Shown piece after piece: positions 9,401 to 18,100 of a stretch of DNA of 40,906 nt. The notes below the pieces were generated by a model that made no database searches, was not told the DNA's origin, and saw only the letters and a list, made by a program, of their open reading frames with translations. A program made the translations under genes and the position numbers. Position 1 is the first letter of the stretch; each line of letters opens with the position of its first letter. Source of the DNA: Candidatus Anaerobiospirillum pullistercoris (GTDB lineage Bacteria; Pseudomonadota; Gammaproteobacteria; Enterobacterales; Succinivibrionaceae); the NCBI GenBank assembly GCA_019114785.1, contig DXEV01000109.1, positions 1 to 40,906 of the forward strand, in the 5' to 3' direction.

Positions 9401-10936
9401 AAATAGACCACCTAAAGCAGGTAAAGCTAAAGCCTGTTGTCCTTGAGCTAAGGCTTCAAAGACAATGCAGGTACCTTCCCACGCATCGCAGAAATCGTTT
9501 TGGAAACGTTGTTTGAGAGCTTGATAGCGCAAGCGTTGTAGTGAGTAGCCCTCTTTGTAACGTTGCTGGGCCGTAAAGTGCTCCATGAGGATATCATCTA
9601 CAGTGACATAGATTGGCGGCTGAATATCATTCAGTGGCTGCTTTTCTTGCTCACGTTGTGCGAGGTTTTCCTGAAGGCTGATATTGTTAGGTAGAGCAGC
9701 GCTGTCGCTCGCAGAGAAAGAAATAGCGCTTGGGGCTTGCTGTGCTTGAGCTTTAGCTTTGGTTAGAGCTTCATCGTATGTTTTCTGCGCAGCTTGATTG
9801 CGCTCAGCGGCTATTTGTTGTGCACGTGCACGAGTTATGCGTGTGTTGATGATCTCGCGCTCTTCTAAGCAGAACACAAAGATAAAACGATACAACAAGC
9901 GAATTAGCTGGTTATTGTAGTCTTCGGCACTTAGCTCGCCTGTAGCAAGTTTGTGGCAAAGTGCATAGTTACCATCGCCTTGAGTATGTAAGAAGCCGTT
10001 GCCTAAGATATCTAAGGCTTTACGAAGGCTAACACTTAGCTTGTCTCGGGCTGGTTGTCCGGCGGTATATCCTGTTTTAACCCAGCGCTCCCAAACATTG
10101 AGACCATCATCAGAGACATTGGCGCGCGAGGCATGGATCAGCATCCACATCTTCGTGAAGTCAGCTTGGTGATCTCCGGAGAAGATCTCCTCGAGGTTAA
10201 ACTCAAGGTAGCTTGGGCGTGCAATGGTCATGGTGTCACGCAATAAGCGCACGCTATAGCCGTTAAAGGCAAAAGCCCAGAGAAAGCGCTGATCGTGATT
10301 GAGCAGTTGCTGTGTCATCTGGAATGGGCTTTTTTTGCGTTGCCCTTCACCTTGTACTGCGTACATTGTGCTTGTTGTGTCGAGATCAGCACGCTTCTTG
10401 GTTTTTGAGTCGAAGTCAGCTAAGGCTATAGTCAGCGGCAGGATGGTGCTGGCTTTGTGCACACCGTCACCAGCTAAAGGCACGATTTGTGTGGTACCAG
10501 CTTGTACAGTGGTTTCAGTGAGCTTTTGTGCTGAACTGAGAGCATTGGTACTTTGGTCTAAAAGGAAATTAACTGGGTAGAAGAGCGGCTCGTTTGAATG
10601 AAGGCTATCAACCACTTTGATATGAGGGATCTGTTTAGGGCTGTTATAGCCTAAACCGTATTGGAAAAATAGCTGCGCAAAGTGTTGGGTGCTTTGCAGC
10701 TTTTGCTCTGCTGAGAGATCTGTGCGTTCCATTGCCAGCTTGAAGTTTTGCCAAGCCGCTAAAGTGGTGCGATAGGCACGAGCGATCTCGTCCGCACGAT
10801 CTAAGCCTTGAGGGATTCCATAGTCGCTATCAGTTTGCTTTTCGCCATTTCCGGCACAGATCAGGTCAATCTGGGCAGGAACGAAAAGATTACCTTGCAA
10901 GTCATAGCAGGTATTTTGGTTACGCGGCGCGGCCAT
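6434..10936 (-). CDS. large Eco57I-like N6-adenine DNA methyltransferase (DISARM DrmMI-like)
   Basis: Predicted SAM-dependent adenine-N6 methyltransferase, 1500 residues, expected to mark host DNA. Visible motifs: SGTYYTPDFLVQSLI (~595-608), SAM-binding motif I DPACGSGHCL (639-648), YGVDVNPMAVELARMGLWLE (~689-708), GDSLLG (~726), and catalytic motif IV NPPW (919-922). The ~590-residue N-terminal part includes RLLRDTMTIARPSYLEF and a charged coiled-coil-like stretch (~365-440). The C-terminal ~500 residues probably hold target recognition. The length fits the giant methylases found with DUF1998 helicases, BREX and DISARM. An AAGGA lies ~8 nt before ATG 10936. It is separated from the upstream SNF2 gene by 836 bp, so it may have its own promoter. 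Having no fused nuclease, it resembles DrmMI more than a type IIG enzyme; this placement is inference. Confidence 0.85.
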   Translation of the reverse strand: MAAPRNQNTCYDLQGNLFVPAQIDLICAGNGEKQTDSDYGIPQGLDRADEIARAYRTTLAAWQNFKLAMERTDLSAEQKLQSTQHFAQLFFQYGLGYNSPKQIPHIKVVDSLHSNEPLFYPVNFLLDQSTNALSSAQKLTETTVQAGTTQIVPLAGDGVHKASTILPLTIALADFDSKTKKRADLDTTSTMYAVQGEGQRKKSPFQMTQQLLNHDQRFLWAFAFNGYSVRLLRDTMTIARPSYLEFNLEEIFSGDHQADFTKMWMLIHASRANVSDDGLNVWERWVKTGYTAGQPARDKLSVSLRKALDILGNGFLHTQGDGNYALCHKLATGELSAEDYNNQLIRLLYRFIFVFCLEEREIINTRITRARAQQIAAERNQAAQKTYDEALTKAKAQAQQAPSAISFSASDSAALPNNISLQENLAQREQEKQPLNDIQPPIYVTVDDILMEHFTAQQRYKEGYSLQRLRYQALKQRFQNDFCDAWEGTCIVFEALAQGQQALALPALGGLFNHEQCADLMAANLSNKDFFAAMRLMRWAYLNDSYTLIDYKNMGTEELGSLYQELLELVPQIANYAGALTFKLLDCSGNARKSSGTYYTPDFLVQSLIKTALDPVIAQKLKDNPRNPEQALLSIKVIDPACGSGHCLLAAARRIANELTQVRAQNMFQAPAPELYRHSLHEVISKCIYGVDVNPMAVELARMGLWLEGFAENEPLSFLDHHLQVGDSLLGVMDLKSVQVGIDNAAYKPQSTELTEFSYATKEVCAALKKQNTAERKQLNKEGHEHYTSLGAGTATEITANAFATLNKLTANGIENEKAKQQIFEKYCHAIRQHPIYRACDLQIAAYLCPKTVQTQHLVPTSHDLARLCSNDLIEANSPKMLAKCEFAHQVCEHNKVLHWPFMFPEAMFQGGFDCVLGNPPWEKPKIEDVKWFSTRIPPIANAQNTSKRKQMIKALAQGKWAQEYPNDAKSMGLLNDPNNTQQRALDLITASGSDTINSQTQSVWEQKIFATYMRDQYQAAAMSVFTHLSPESGARFPLTGEGDTNLFALFAELYFNLRCEHGTAGIVCPIGVISDNATRRFSQRLFAGKQASSIYHFNNTENLFSAVDGRYSFILLTIRSAEQADCVFYATNESHLDDERRLVHFTPDDIPLINPNTQTVPLVRTEYDLKLCRKLYQRAPVLLQELPDGSQRNPWQVQTMRMFDMSNDSDMFLTNGTPAYEQALQLGKTLVPLYEGKLFHQFDHRFASYGLNQQTGKLETCDVEQEQKQQSTFSITPQYWVDAANVQARLNQKQWTRSWLLALRKTARATDIRTLIASVLPALSAVNDKAPILLPNTTDNLAACLLATLNSLTVDYVNRCKQAGTDLSFFYIKQLPILPPEAFKEQDVAFICERVAKLTRTADDINEVWLTDYPAYTFQGPEERLQIRCELDAYIARMYGLTREELHYILDPADAMNDPTFPSVTFPGLKNKELKLYGEYRTQRLVLKAFDDLEAGILK
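8919..8930 (+). repeat. copy of the recurrent 12-mer GGGGCGGGCGCT
   Basis: Plus-strand CTCTGGGGCGGGCGCT (8915-8930) lies inside the methyltransferase gene, where the sense strand codes Ala-Pro-Ala-Pro. It shares 16 bases with the copy in the HNH gene although the proteins are unrelated there and the reading direction is opposite. Confidence 0.7.
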
Positions 10937-10982
10937 AAAGGAATCCTTGGAATGTTGTCGTTGTTTAGTTGCTTAAGAAAAA

Positions 10983-11023
10983 ATTACAGACATTCGTGGC
11001 AGGATTAACTATTACGGACATTC
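10983..11023 (-). promoter_or_regulatory. paired direct repeats upstream of the methyltransferase gene
   Basis: ATTACAGACATTC (10983-10995) and ATTACGGACATTC (11011-11023) match at 12 of 13 bases and start 28 bp apart, close to whole helical turns. They lie 47-87 bp before the methyltransferase start, where a regulator could act. On the coding strand they read GAATGTCTGTAAT and GAATGTCCGTAAT. The binding protein is unknown. Confidence 0.4.
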
Positions 11024-11312
11024 CGACCCTTTCTAATAAGAATTAATTTGTCTTATTTACGGCCTTTATCAGCAATTTGCTTTATCAGAGTGTGCCATTA
11101 GTCTCGACAAACGCCACAGAGCTCATATTGCTATCTGCCAAACCTTGCCCGCATGTTATTGCAAGCTAGATAAAGCTCTTATTTATGCGCTTGTCAGAGG
11201 GTTTTGGCTAGGGGTGCAATATGTGGTATGCTCTCTTATGCTGTAAAATATGGGATAAGAGGAACCAAGAGAATTGGCTCCACTAACAGTCACTCCACCC
11301 AAAAGTGGCGAG

Positions 11313-11388
11313 TTCTAAAAATGGCAAATTTAATTACACGAAGCTGATATAAATCAGCTTCTTTACAAAAAATAATGCATTTTTAGAA
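11313..11388. repeat. nested inverted repeat in the cluster's non-coding gap
   Basis: Outer arms TTCTAAAAATG (11313-11323) and CATTTTTAGAA (11378-11388) are perfect 11-mers. Between them lies a second perfect hairpin, GAAGCTGAT-ATAA-ATCAGCTTC (11340-11361), followed by TTT. The 76-bp element could form a branched RNA, act as a terminator, or be a small mobile-element remnant. Confidence 0.5.
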
Positions 11389-11708
11389 ATTTTCAAAAAA
11401 TTTTAGGTGAAGATAAAAGGCTAATATTGTAGCTGCTTTGGGCTAATTTGGGGCGAAATTTAGTATTTTGCGTTTTAGTGGTGCACCAATAGAAGTCTCA
11501 GAATAGCGTCAGAATGGTGTAACGTGGGCGACCATGGCGGGCGGTGGCATGAGCCATGTGGTAATAACAGGTGGAAATAGAGGCTCAAGAGAAGCATAAG
11601 CACAGAAATGGGGAGGAGTATTATCTCTGTGCAATAACTCGATAATTAATGAGCTCTTTTACGGGTAACATGGCAACGGTGAGAGTGAGGATCTGCGCAG
11701 AGTTAACG

Positions 11709-11732
11709 GCCAGTCAGGTTTGGCTGACTGGC
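11709..11732 (-). terminator. strong stem-loop 40 bp after the SNF2 helicase stop
   Basis: GCCAGTCAG (11709-11717) pairs with CTGACTGGC (11724-11732), 9 bp, 6-nt loop. There is no T-run on the minus strand, so it is either a weak terminator or a 3'-end stabilising/processing hairpin. Related ACTGGCCAG sequence follows at 11745-11753. Confidence 0.45.
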
Positions 11733-11772
11733 GCAAATAGCCTTACTGGCCAGACTGGTTAGTCTGTTGATG

Positions 11773-14700
11773 TTAATCCATGTCAGGCAGTAACACGTAA
11801 CAGCCCATTATGTCGTAAGGATCACATGGTGTTACCTCTACTACTGAGCCTCCACTGGTGAAGCGCTTGACGCTGATATGCTCGTCCTTGATCTCTTGGC
11901 AGCGCTTCTGCGCTAACGCGGTGAGATAGTCTCTTTGCTCAGGTTGCTGGATAAAGTCCAAAGCAGCGCTCAGACGTTGTTTGGCCACTTCCATGTTGAT
12001 GTTGCCTTGGGCTTGGCTATTCACTAAGAGATCTTCTGCTTGCTCACGTGGTAGCCAGCTGACAGTCTTATTGCCCTGAGCGGCCAGAGGTAGCACTTCT
12101 TCCACCATGAGGAAGCGTCGGGTCTGGCGGTTGTAGGCCACACGCATTTGGTAGCGGATTCTCACTAAGAATAGGCGCGTGAGCTTATTGACCTTAGGGC
12201 TGCAAGCCACACTGGTGCGTGCTAAGGCATTATGTCTGTGGTTGAGGCTGTGGCTTTCAGTGTCACCTGTTGGATCTTGGCCTGTGAGAACGACAGCATT
12301 GCTTGGGCGTCCCATTAAGAGGTTTTCCTGATCGCCCATGGCTTCACTGATCATGCTCTCAGCGAGCGTGCTAATGAACGGACTGACACGGTTGAGCAAG
12401 TTAAAGTCGATGATCTGGCCTTCTTTAAACTCCTCATCCACAAAGCGCTGTTTAATGGCCTGATTGTTAATAGAGTTAAGTGGGAACTTGTAGAGCAGCG
12501 GCTCTTTGCCGAGGATAAGGTTCTGATCATGAGCTTCGGTCTCACTTGGCTCGAGAATGGCACCTAAGTGCGCACAAGATTCCTTAGCAAAATACTGGAG
12601 CTCATGGAGTGAGCCTAACGAGCGTTGCTCTGCTTCCCAGATTGGTCTGACATCATCGATGTGGATTGAGCTCTGGGCAAAGACGGTAGCTTTACCCTTG
12701 AGCTTATTAGCAGCGTTCTCCCACTCCAGATTGAGCTCACTCTCAAAGTCATTTTGCTCTAAGTCATCAAGGAAGCTACTCTGATGGATCTGCTCGCCCT
12801 TTCTAAAGAGAATGGACTTTAAGATGGCCTTGTTGATGGTGGCGGTCTTGTTAGGCACTGGTACCAAGACACCCAGCTCCTTTTGGATGTTTTGGCTCTT
12901 TTGCAGGATCACGTTGATCACCGTGCCGTCCATTGGGTTATTACTGCCATAGACCATGGCACAGCGCACCTCTGGGGCGGTCTGACCAAAACGATCTACA
13001 CGTCCTTCACGTTGCTCATGACGGGTTGGGTTCCAAGCAAGGTCGTAGTGCACCACGGCATCAAAGAACTGCTGCAAATTAATGCCCTCAGATAAGCAGT
13101 CAGTGGCTACCAAAACACGTGGGGCTTGTGCACCGATCTTTAAGACTTCATCTTTGCGCTCCTCTGGATTGAGGTTGCCGGTGATGCAGGCGACAGTGGC
13201 TTTCTTAAATTTAGCTCGCAGCTCTTCAGCTACATATTCGGCTGTGGCGATGTAGCGGCAGAAAATGATAGGTGAGAAGCCGTCTTTGAGTAGGTTTCTA
13301 ACTAAGGTGATCACTTTCTTGAGCTTAGGGTCATTATCAGCTCCTTTGAGCTTTTCCACTTGCTCTTGCAGAGCTTTGAGCTCTGAGGAGTCTTGGAGGA
13401 ACAGCTGTGGCTCTAAGTCACTTTCGCCGAGAGCGGCATCACTGTCGTTTTCTAGATCATCACCAGTGGCCACATCTAAGGCCTCTTTGCCTTCAGCCTC
13501 AGCGGCATTGATCTGCTCTTGTAAGCGCTCAGCTTGGATTGAGGCTTCTTTTTGGGCCTTGGCTGCTTCTTTGGCTGCGAGATTATCGTGGCGATTGCCT
13601 AAAGCTGCGCTGGCAGCAGCTGGACTTGAGGAAATACAGCGGAATAAGGCCAACACCGCAAAATAGATCATGTGACTGGCGTTGCTGTTAGCCTCCAGCA
13701 TGTTAAAGCAGTAGGTTTGAGCGTCATCAAAGAACTTTTGCCATTCATCATTGAGCTCGTAAGTGACCTCTGAGACTTTGCGTACCGTAAATTGGGTTGC
13801 AGAGTCGTTGTTGGTCACAGACCAGCTTTGGATGTCTTTACGGCGACGCTGCACAAAGCAGTTAGCAAGCTGACGGCGTAAAGGAGAATTGGCCGAAGTG
13901 TTAGTCTTCAGCTCCTCAAACTTTGGATCCAAGAGCGATAACAGACTAAAGAAAGCGTCTTCTTTACCTGAGTGTGGGGTTGCAGTCAGCAAAAGCAGGT
14001 GCTTAGGCATTAAGCGGCCTGCAGGTTGGCTACTTGCTGCGACTTTAGACTTTTTCTTGGCAGGGGCGGGCGCTGTTTCGGTGCTGTCGGCGTCGGTATC
14101 GTCCTGTGCATCAGTGTCATCAAAGTCGCTCAGAAACTGGAATTGTTCTTGGTACTCGGCTACCTCGCCTTGCAGCATCTTTTGCAGAAACTCAAAGCGC
14201 AACTGCTTTTGCTTGGTTTCGCCTTTAACGCAGGTGTGAGCCTCATCCACAATCAGAAGATCTGGGTGCATGGTGAGGAAGTAGTCACGGTGCTGTGGTG
14301 CTTTAATGTAATCAAGGCTGACCACAATGATTGGGTGCTCATCCAGTAGCGTTTGACCCAAAGGAATAGAGCGCTCGATGCGGGCAGCATTGGCAGAGGT
14401 GACAGGAAAGGCCTCAAGGTTAAAGTGCTCTTTAAACTCAGCGCACCATTGATCCACCAAGTGAGGTGGGCATAAGGTCATAATGGATTGGATCTCACCG
14501 CGATCTATAAGCTCACGGGCAATCATGCCTGCCTCAATGGTCTTACCTACACCGACGTCATCAGCGATCAGCAGACGCACCGTTTTTTGGCGCATAGCCA
14601 TCAGTAGAGGTACGTATTGGTAAGAGCGTGGCTCAAAGTTTAAGCTGGCAAAAGAGCGGAAAGGGCCAGTACCTGAGCGTAGCTGAAAGCGTAGGGCATC

Positions 14701-14952
14701 AAAGAGCAAACGTCCTGAGTTAAAGATACCAATGTTGTTGGGATCTGGCAGACTAAAGTTAGCAGGCTTTACAGGGATCCGCTCAAGTGATGGCATGAGC
14801 GTGGTGATCTCATCATCTGCACCACCTACAGGGCGTAAGTGCAGCCAGTTGTCTTGTGAGTTGGACTGTACCACCCAGAGGCGATTGCGCGCCGTCACTA
14901 AGTTTCCAGGGCGGAATTTTTGCGAAGAAGTAGTGGCTGTTGGTGTTGGCAT
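11773..14952 (-). CDS. SNF2/RapA-type superfamily 2 helicase (DISARM DrmD-like)
   Basis: Predicted DNA-dependent ATPase or translocase of 1059 residues. Motifs: Walker A in LLIADDVGVGKTIEAGMIAR (DVGVGKT ~132-138), DEAH in LLIVDEAHT (236-239), LLLTATPHSG (~321-329), IIFCRYIATAEYVAEEL (~562-578), VLVATDCLSEGINLQ (~613-627) and the arginine-finger motif HEQREGRVDRFGQ (645-657). The order and spacing are those of SNF2-family enzymes acting on duplex DNA. Low-complexity insertions lie at ~278-312 (Asp/Thr/Ala, then Lys) and ~450-520 (Ala/Glu). The stop is followed by a stem-loop; the start (ATG 14952) has only a weak ribosome site and a palindrome about 30 bp upstream. Next to a large adenine methylase and a DUF1998 helicase it corresponds to drmD of class 1 DISARM; that match rests on context and motifs. 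Confidence 0.85.
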   Translation of the reverse strand: MPTPTATTSSQKFRPGNLVTARNRLWVVQSNSQDNWLHLRPVGGADDEITTLMPSLERIPVKPANFSLPDPNNIGIFNSGRLLFDALRFQLRSGTGPFRSFASLNFEPRSYQYVPLLMAMRQKTVRLLIADDVGVGKTIEAGMIARELIDRGEIQSIMTLCPPHLVDQWCAEFKEHFNLEAFPVTSANAARIERSIPLGQTLLDEHPIIVVSLDYIKAPQHRDYFLTMHPDLLIVDEAHTCVKGETKQKQLRFEFLQKMLQGEVAEYQEQFQFLSDFDDTDAQDDTDADSTETAPAPAKKKSKVAASSQPAGRLMPKHLLLLTATPHSGKEDAFFSLLSLLDPKFEELKTNTSANSPLRRQLANCFVQRRRKDIQSWSVTNNDSATQFTVRKVSEVTYELNDEWQKFFDDAQTYCFNMLEANSNASHMIYFAVLALFRCISSSPAAASAALGNRHDNLAAKEAAKAQKEASIQAERLQEQINAAEAEGKEALDVATGDDLENDSDAALGESDLEPQLFLQDSSELKALQEQVEKLKGADNDPKLKKVITLVRNLLKDGFSPIIFCRYIATAEYVAEELRAKFKKATVACITGNLNPEERKDEVLKIGAQAPRVLVATDCLSEGINLQQFFDAVVHYDLAWNPTRHEQREGRVDRFGQTAPEVRCAMVYGSNNPMDGTVINVILQKSQNIQKELGVLVPVPNKTATINKAILKSILFRKGEQIHQSSFLDDLEQNDFESELNLEWENAANKLKGKATVFAQSSIHIDDVRPIWEAEQRSLGSLHELQYFAKESCAHLGAILEPSETEAHDQNLILGKEPLLYKFPLNSINNQAIKQRFVDEEFKEGQIIDFNLLNRVSPFISTLAESMISEAMGDQENLLMGRPSNAVVLTGQDPTGDTESHSLNHRHNALARTSVACSPKVNKLTRLFLVRIRYQMRVAYNRQTRRFLMVEEVLPLAAQGNKTVSWLPREQAEDLLVNSQAQGNINMEVAKQRLSAALDFIQQPEQRDYLTALAQKRCQEIKDEHISVKRFTSGGSVVEVTPCDPYDIMGCYVLLPDMD
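14063..14074 (+). repeat. copy of the recurrent 12-mer GGGGCGGGCGCT
   Basis: Inside the SNF2 helicase gene the plus strand reads GCAGGGGCGGGCGCT (14060-14074), identical over 15 bases to 25841-25855 in mksE. The sense strand here codes Ala-Pro-Ala-Pro-Ala; in mksE the same bases code Ala-Gly-Ala-Gly-Ala. Confidence 0.7.
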
Positions 14953-14980
14953 CTTAGGTGGTCAGAAGTCAAAAGTTGTT

Positions 14981-15000
14981 TGTGCACGGTAGCGTGCACA
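14981..15000 (-). promoter_or_regulatory. 20-bp palindrome just upstream of the SNF2 helicase gene
   Basis: TGTGCAC-GGTAGC-GTGCACA is a perfect 7-bp inverted repeat, about 28 bp before the SNF2 start and inside the 178-bp gap after the DUF1998 helicase. It may be an operator or an RNA hairpin controlling SNF2 translation. Confidence 0.4.
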
Positions 15001-15083
15001 CGATAGCGTTAAGAGTTAAGGCCAGCTCTACGCGAATATTGCGTCTCAGCTTGAGCGTGGCCTCATATTACCATCAGTTCAGC

Positions 15084-15117
15084 CCCCTCTGACTGATTTT
15101 GTGTCAGTCTGAGGAGG
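15084..15117 (-). terminator. stem-loop just after the DUF1998 helicase stop
   Basis: CCCCTCTGACTGA (15084-15096) pairs, with mismatches, with TCAGTCTGAGGAGG (15104-15117) around a 7-nt loop. It lies 14 bp past the stop of the upstream gene. No T-run follows, so partial termination or processing is more likely than full termination. It shares the CTGACTG core with the stem-loop at 11709-11732. Confidence 0.4.
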
Positions 15118-15130
15118 TGGCTTTAGCTGT

Positions 15131-18100
15131 TTAGCTTTGCTTGAGCTCAGGGTGCTTTTCCATGATTTGGGCCCATTGCTCTGGGGTGGTACCCAGCTCA
15201 ACGCATGTCCAGCCCATGTCGTCGAGATCCTCTTTGATCGAGTCATCAACCGGTCTAAAAGAGATCAAGCAGCGACAGTTTTTGTAGACAGCAGCAAACT
15301 CAAAGTCGATCAGCTTAAAGCGTTTGGCGGCGGCATCAGGTGTCGTATAGCCATTAGTGATTGCCCACACCATAAAATTGCCCAGCAAAGCTTTGTCATC
15401 GCTTACAGCGTCGGAACCTCCTGTGGTGCCAGTGCCGCCAGCACTACCGGTATCTCTGGTAGAGCTATTGTCTGTGGCGGTATTGCTTGTTGTTGCGTTG
15501 CCTGTTGTCTCTGTGCCTGATGGCGGATCCTCTAGGAGTAAGCCGGAGCCGATTGTCTTCTGTCGCCCTAAGCTGCACTGACTTAAGCGCGCTAAAAACT
15601 GATAAACATCAGGATCTTGGCGATCCAGCAACGGGTGATCCATTTGGTTCTGATACGAGAGCAAGCAGTTATAGCAAGCTGTAAAGCAGGTGTCACCTTG
15701 ATCTTCACCCTGTGAATTGTGGTGCTGATGAGCTGACGTGATCTTTGGCAGCGTGTTGTACTGCTGTTGTTTGTCCAGATCCCAGATCTGATCGTTCCCT
15801 TTGTTGTAGTGCATGAGCTTTAAGGCACTGTCAGCGATACTGGCCAGAGTATTGCCCTTGGCAATACGACTTAAGACACCAGAGCCTCCCTCGCCACTTT
15901 CGTAGATCAAGAGCAATCTCCGGTGGTTGCGATCCGGCAACGGCTCCACAAAGAGCTCGGAGCTCTCAATCTGAAAGTGCTGTGTGATTGCACGGCTTAA
16001 GGCAGCTTGTAGGGTTGCCATAAACTTGTGCTCATCGGCTAGACGGGCTTTTGCATTCAGAAGCTTGCGCGCGGCATCTGTGACTGGATTGCGGCTGAGT
16101 CCCTGTACGGTAGCAGCAGCTTGGTTGTCTTCGGTGTTGTTGTCATCAAACTCAGTACAGCCAAAGAGCGCCTCTAAGTTTGGCTTTAAGAGCAGAATAT
16201 TTCGAGTGTCCTTAACGTAAGGCACAATGATCTGCTTAGGCCGTGGTTTCTGGTTATTTTTGGTGCTGACTGCATCAGAGGAATCCTCATCTGCAGGCGT
16301 GTCACTTTCCCAGTAACCACTTAAAGGGTTAACGTTAAAGCCACGGTGGTTGCAGGATGTTTTGTCTTTGCTGTTCTTCCAACCTGCATTAATGCGATAG
16401 ACATCAGCTGCACTGGCATAAGTGAGCGTAGCGATCTCTTGGTCTTCGTAGAGCACAGGACATTGCACTGTCGACTGATTTTGCATGAAGCGGTAATAGG
16501 TGTGGATGTCAAATCCCTGAGCACGGCGGTTTTCGTCAGCTACAGTAATGCGAGTGATAGGAGATGCACCCATGACACTAACCTGATACAGGTTACTGTA
16601 AGTAGTCTCATTAGTGTTCATGGAGGTGCCGCATTGTGGACAGGTCTGCACTAAGGTACCGCTATCGGCAAAAGTCATAAAGCCGCAAGTTGGGCAATAG
16701 CGGGCATTTTGCGTTTGCAGCTGATCGGCACCAAAGCTTTCTGCATTGAGTTTGATGCGGTTAACCTGATAGATCTCACCATTGTGGTAGATCACATTAC
16801 GCGGGCCAAACTCACTTAAACCGATAAAACGGGCTCGTGACAACACCTCTGGGGAGTTGTAGTCATTTGGAGGGGTCAACCATGCAAGCAATGGCATAGC
16901 AGGGAAGCTGTAGCCTGGCAAAAAGCCTTGATTGGCCAGATAGCGATAGAGGTAGAAGTCCTGATTGACGTCTTTGACTCTCTTGCTATCACCGACCAAT
17001 AGAGACAGTTGGTTATCAGCCTCTTTCCATTGACGTTGGCTGTTTTCGGTGCGGTACATGTTGGCTCTGTTTTTCTGCGCAGAGACGTTTACATAGAGCT
17101 CACGCCAGCGATCAAGGGCGCAGTTAAAGTTAGAGAAGGCATCGAGCATGATCTGACGTACTTTACGGCCGTCTAACCACTCTTCAGGCAAGGTTGCTCT
17201 AAGCTCTGGTGCTGTGTTAAAGATGGAGCTCATAAGCTTGTTGCCTTCTGTGATCGCAGCTTCTACGACCTCAGGGCGATTAAGCATAGCTTGGTATTCG
17301 GCGCGAATTGGATAGAGCTTACGTAACTTAGCAACATGCTGCGCGGCTGGTACTTGCTTGAGTGCATCCAAATCATCGTTGATTTTTAGCAAATTAACAT
17401 CTAACAGTCCAAACACATGTGGTGGTAGGCCTTCAACAGCGGAATTACCCTCTGTAGGCTCGCCTCTCTCAGCTGTTACAGGCTCATTTGTTGCCTCCGA
17501 ATCTGCATTAGCTACAAGAGTAGCTACAGCTGGGGACAACAGCGGATCGAGATCGTAGAGATAGAGAGCCATGCTAAGCCATAGAGAGTGCAGGTGGCTT
17601 ATTAATAGAGCACCATTGCTTAAGTCTAAGGTTGGCTCACGCACAGTACCTTGCACCATTTCCTGTGGCCGCTTAAAGAACCATTGGTCATGGGCGCTCT
17701 GGGAGGCACAGTAGGTCATAACTAAGGCTGCCTGACCCGAGCGTCCGGCACGGCCAGCGCGCTGCACATAGTTAGCGGCTGTTGGTGGCACATTGCGCAG
17801 ATAGACGTAGTTCAGGTCAGCAATGTCGATACCCAGCTCCATGGTTGGTGAGCAGAAAAGCAGTGGCAGTGGCTTAAACTTCTTGCCAGGATGTTTGAAC
17901 TCCCAGTCTTTTTTATCTTTGTCCTTGGCACGGAAGCGCTGTTCCAGCTCTTGACGGGTTTCAGAGCTGACTTGAGCGGTGTGCTCGTGGGTTTCTAAGG
18001 CAAAGACAGTTGGCAACTGTGGCTCACCCGATTGAGTATTTGGATCCTCTTGAGGGTTAAACTCTCCGGCCACCTTTAGGTAGAGCTCGCGGTAAAAGAA

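Larger units (their letters stand above)
10937..11772. other. 836-bp non-coding gap inside the defence cluster
   Basis: I find no supported gene on either strand; the only Shine-Dalgarno-like site (GGGGAGGAG near 11610) leads to immediate stops. The middle (about 11330-11420) is strongly AT-rich. The gap holds two direct repeats close to the methyltransferase, a nested inverted repeat and a strong stem-loop after the SNF2 stop, listed separately. Gaps elsewhere in this cluster are under 200 bp. The likely content is the end of one transcript and the promoter of the methyltransferase-HNH unit. Confidence 0.5.

Noticed and set aside
13265-13666. 133-codon plus-strand frame inside the SNF2 helicase gene
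   Set aside because: It is the antisense shadow of a well-supported gene, with Ser/Leu-rich composition typical of such shadows.
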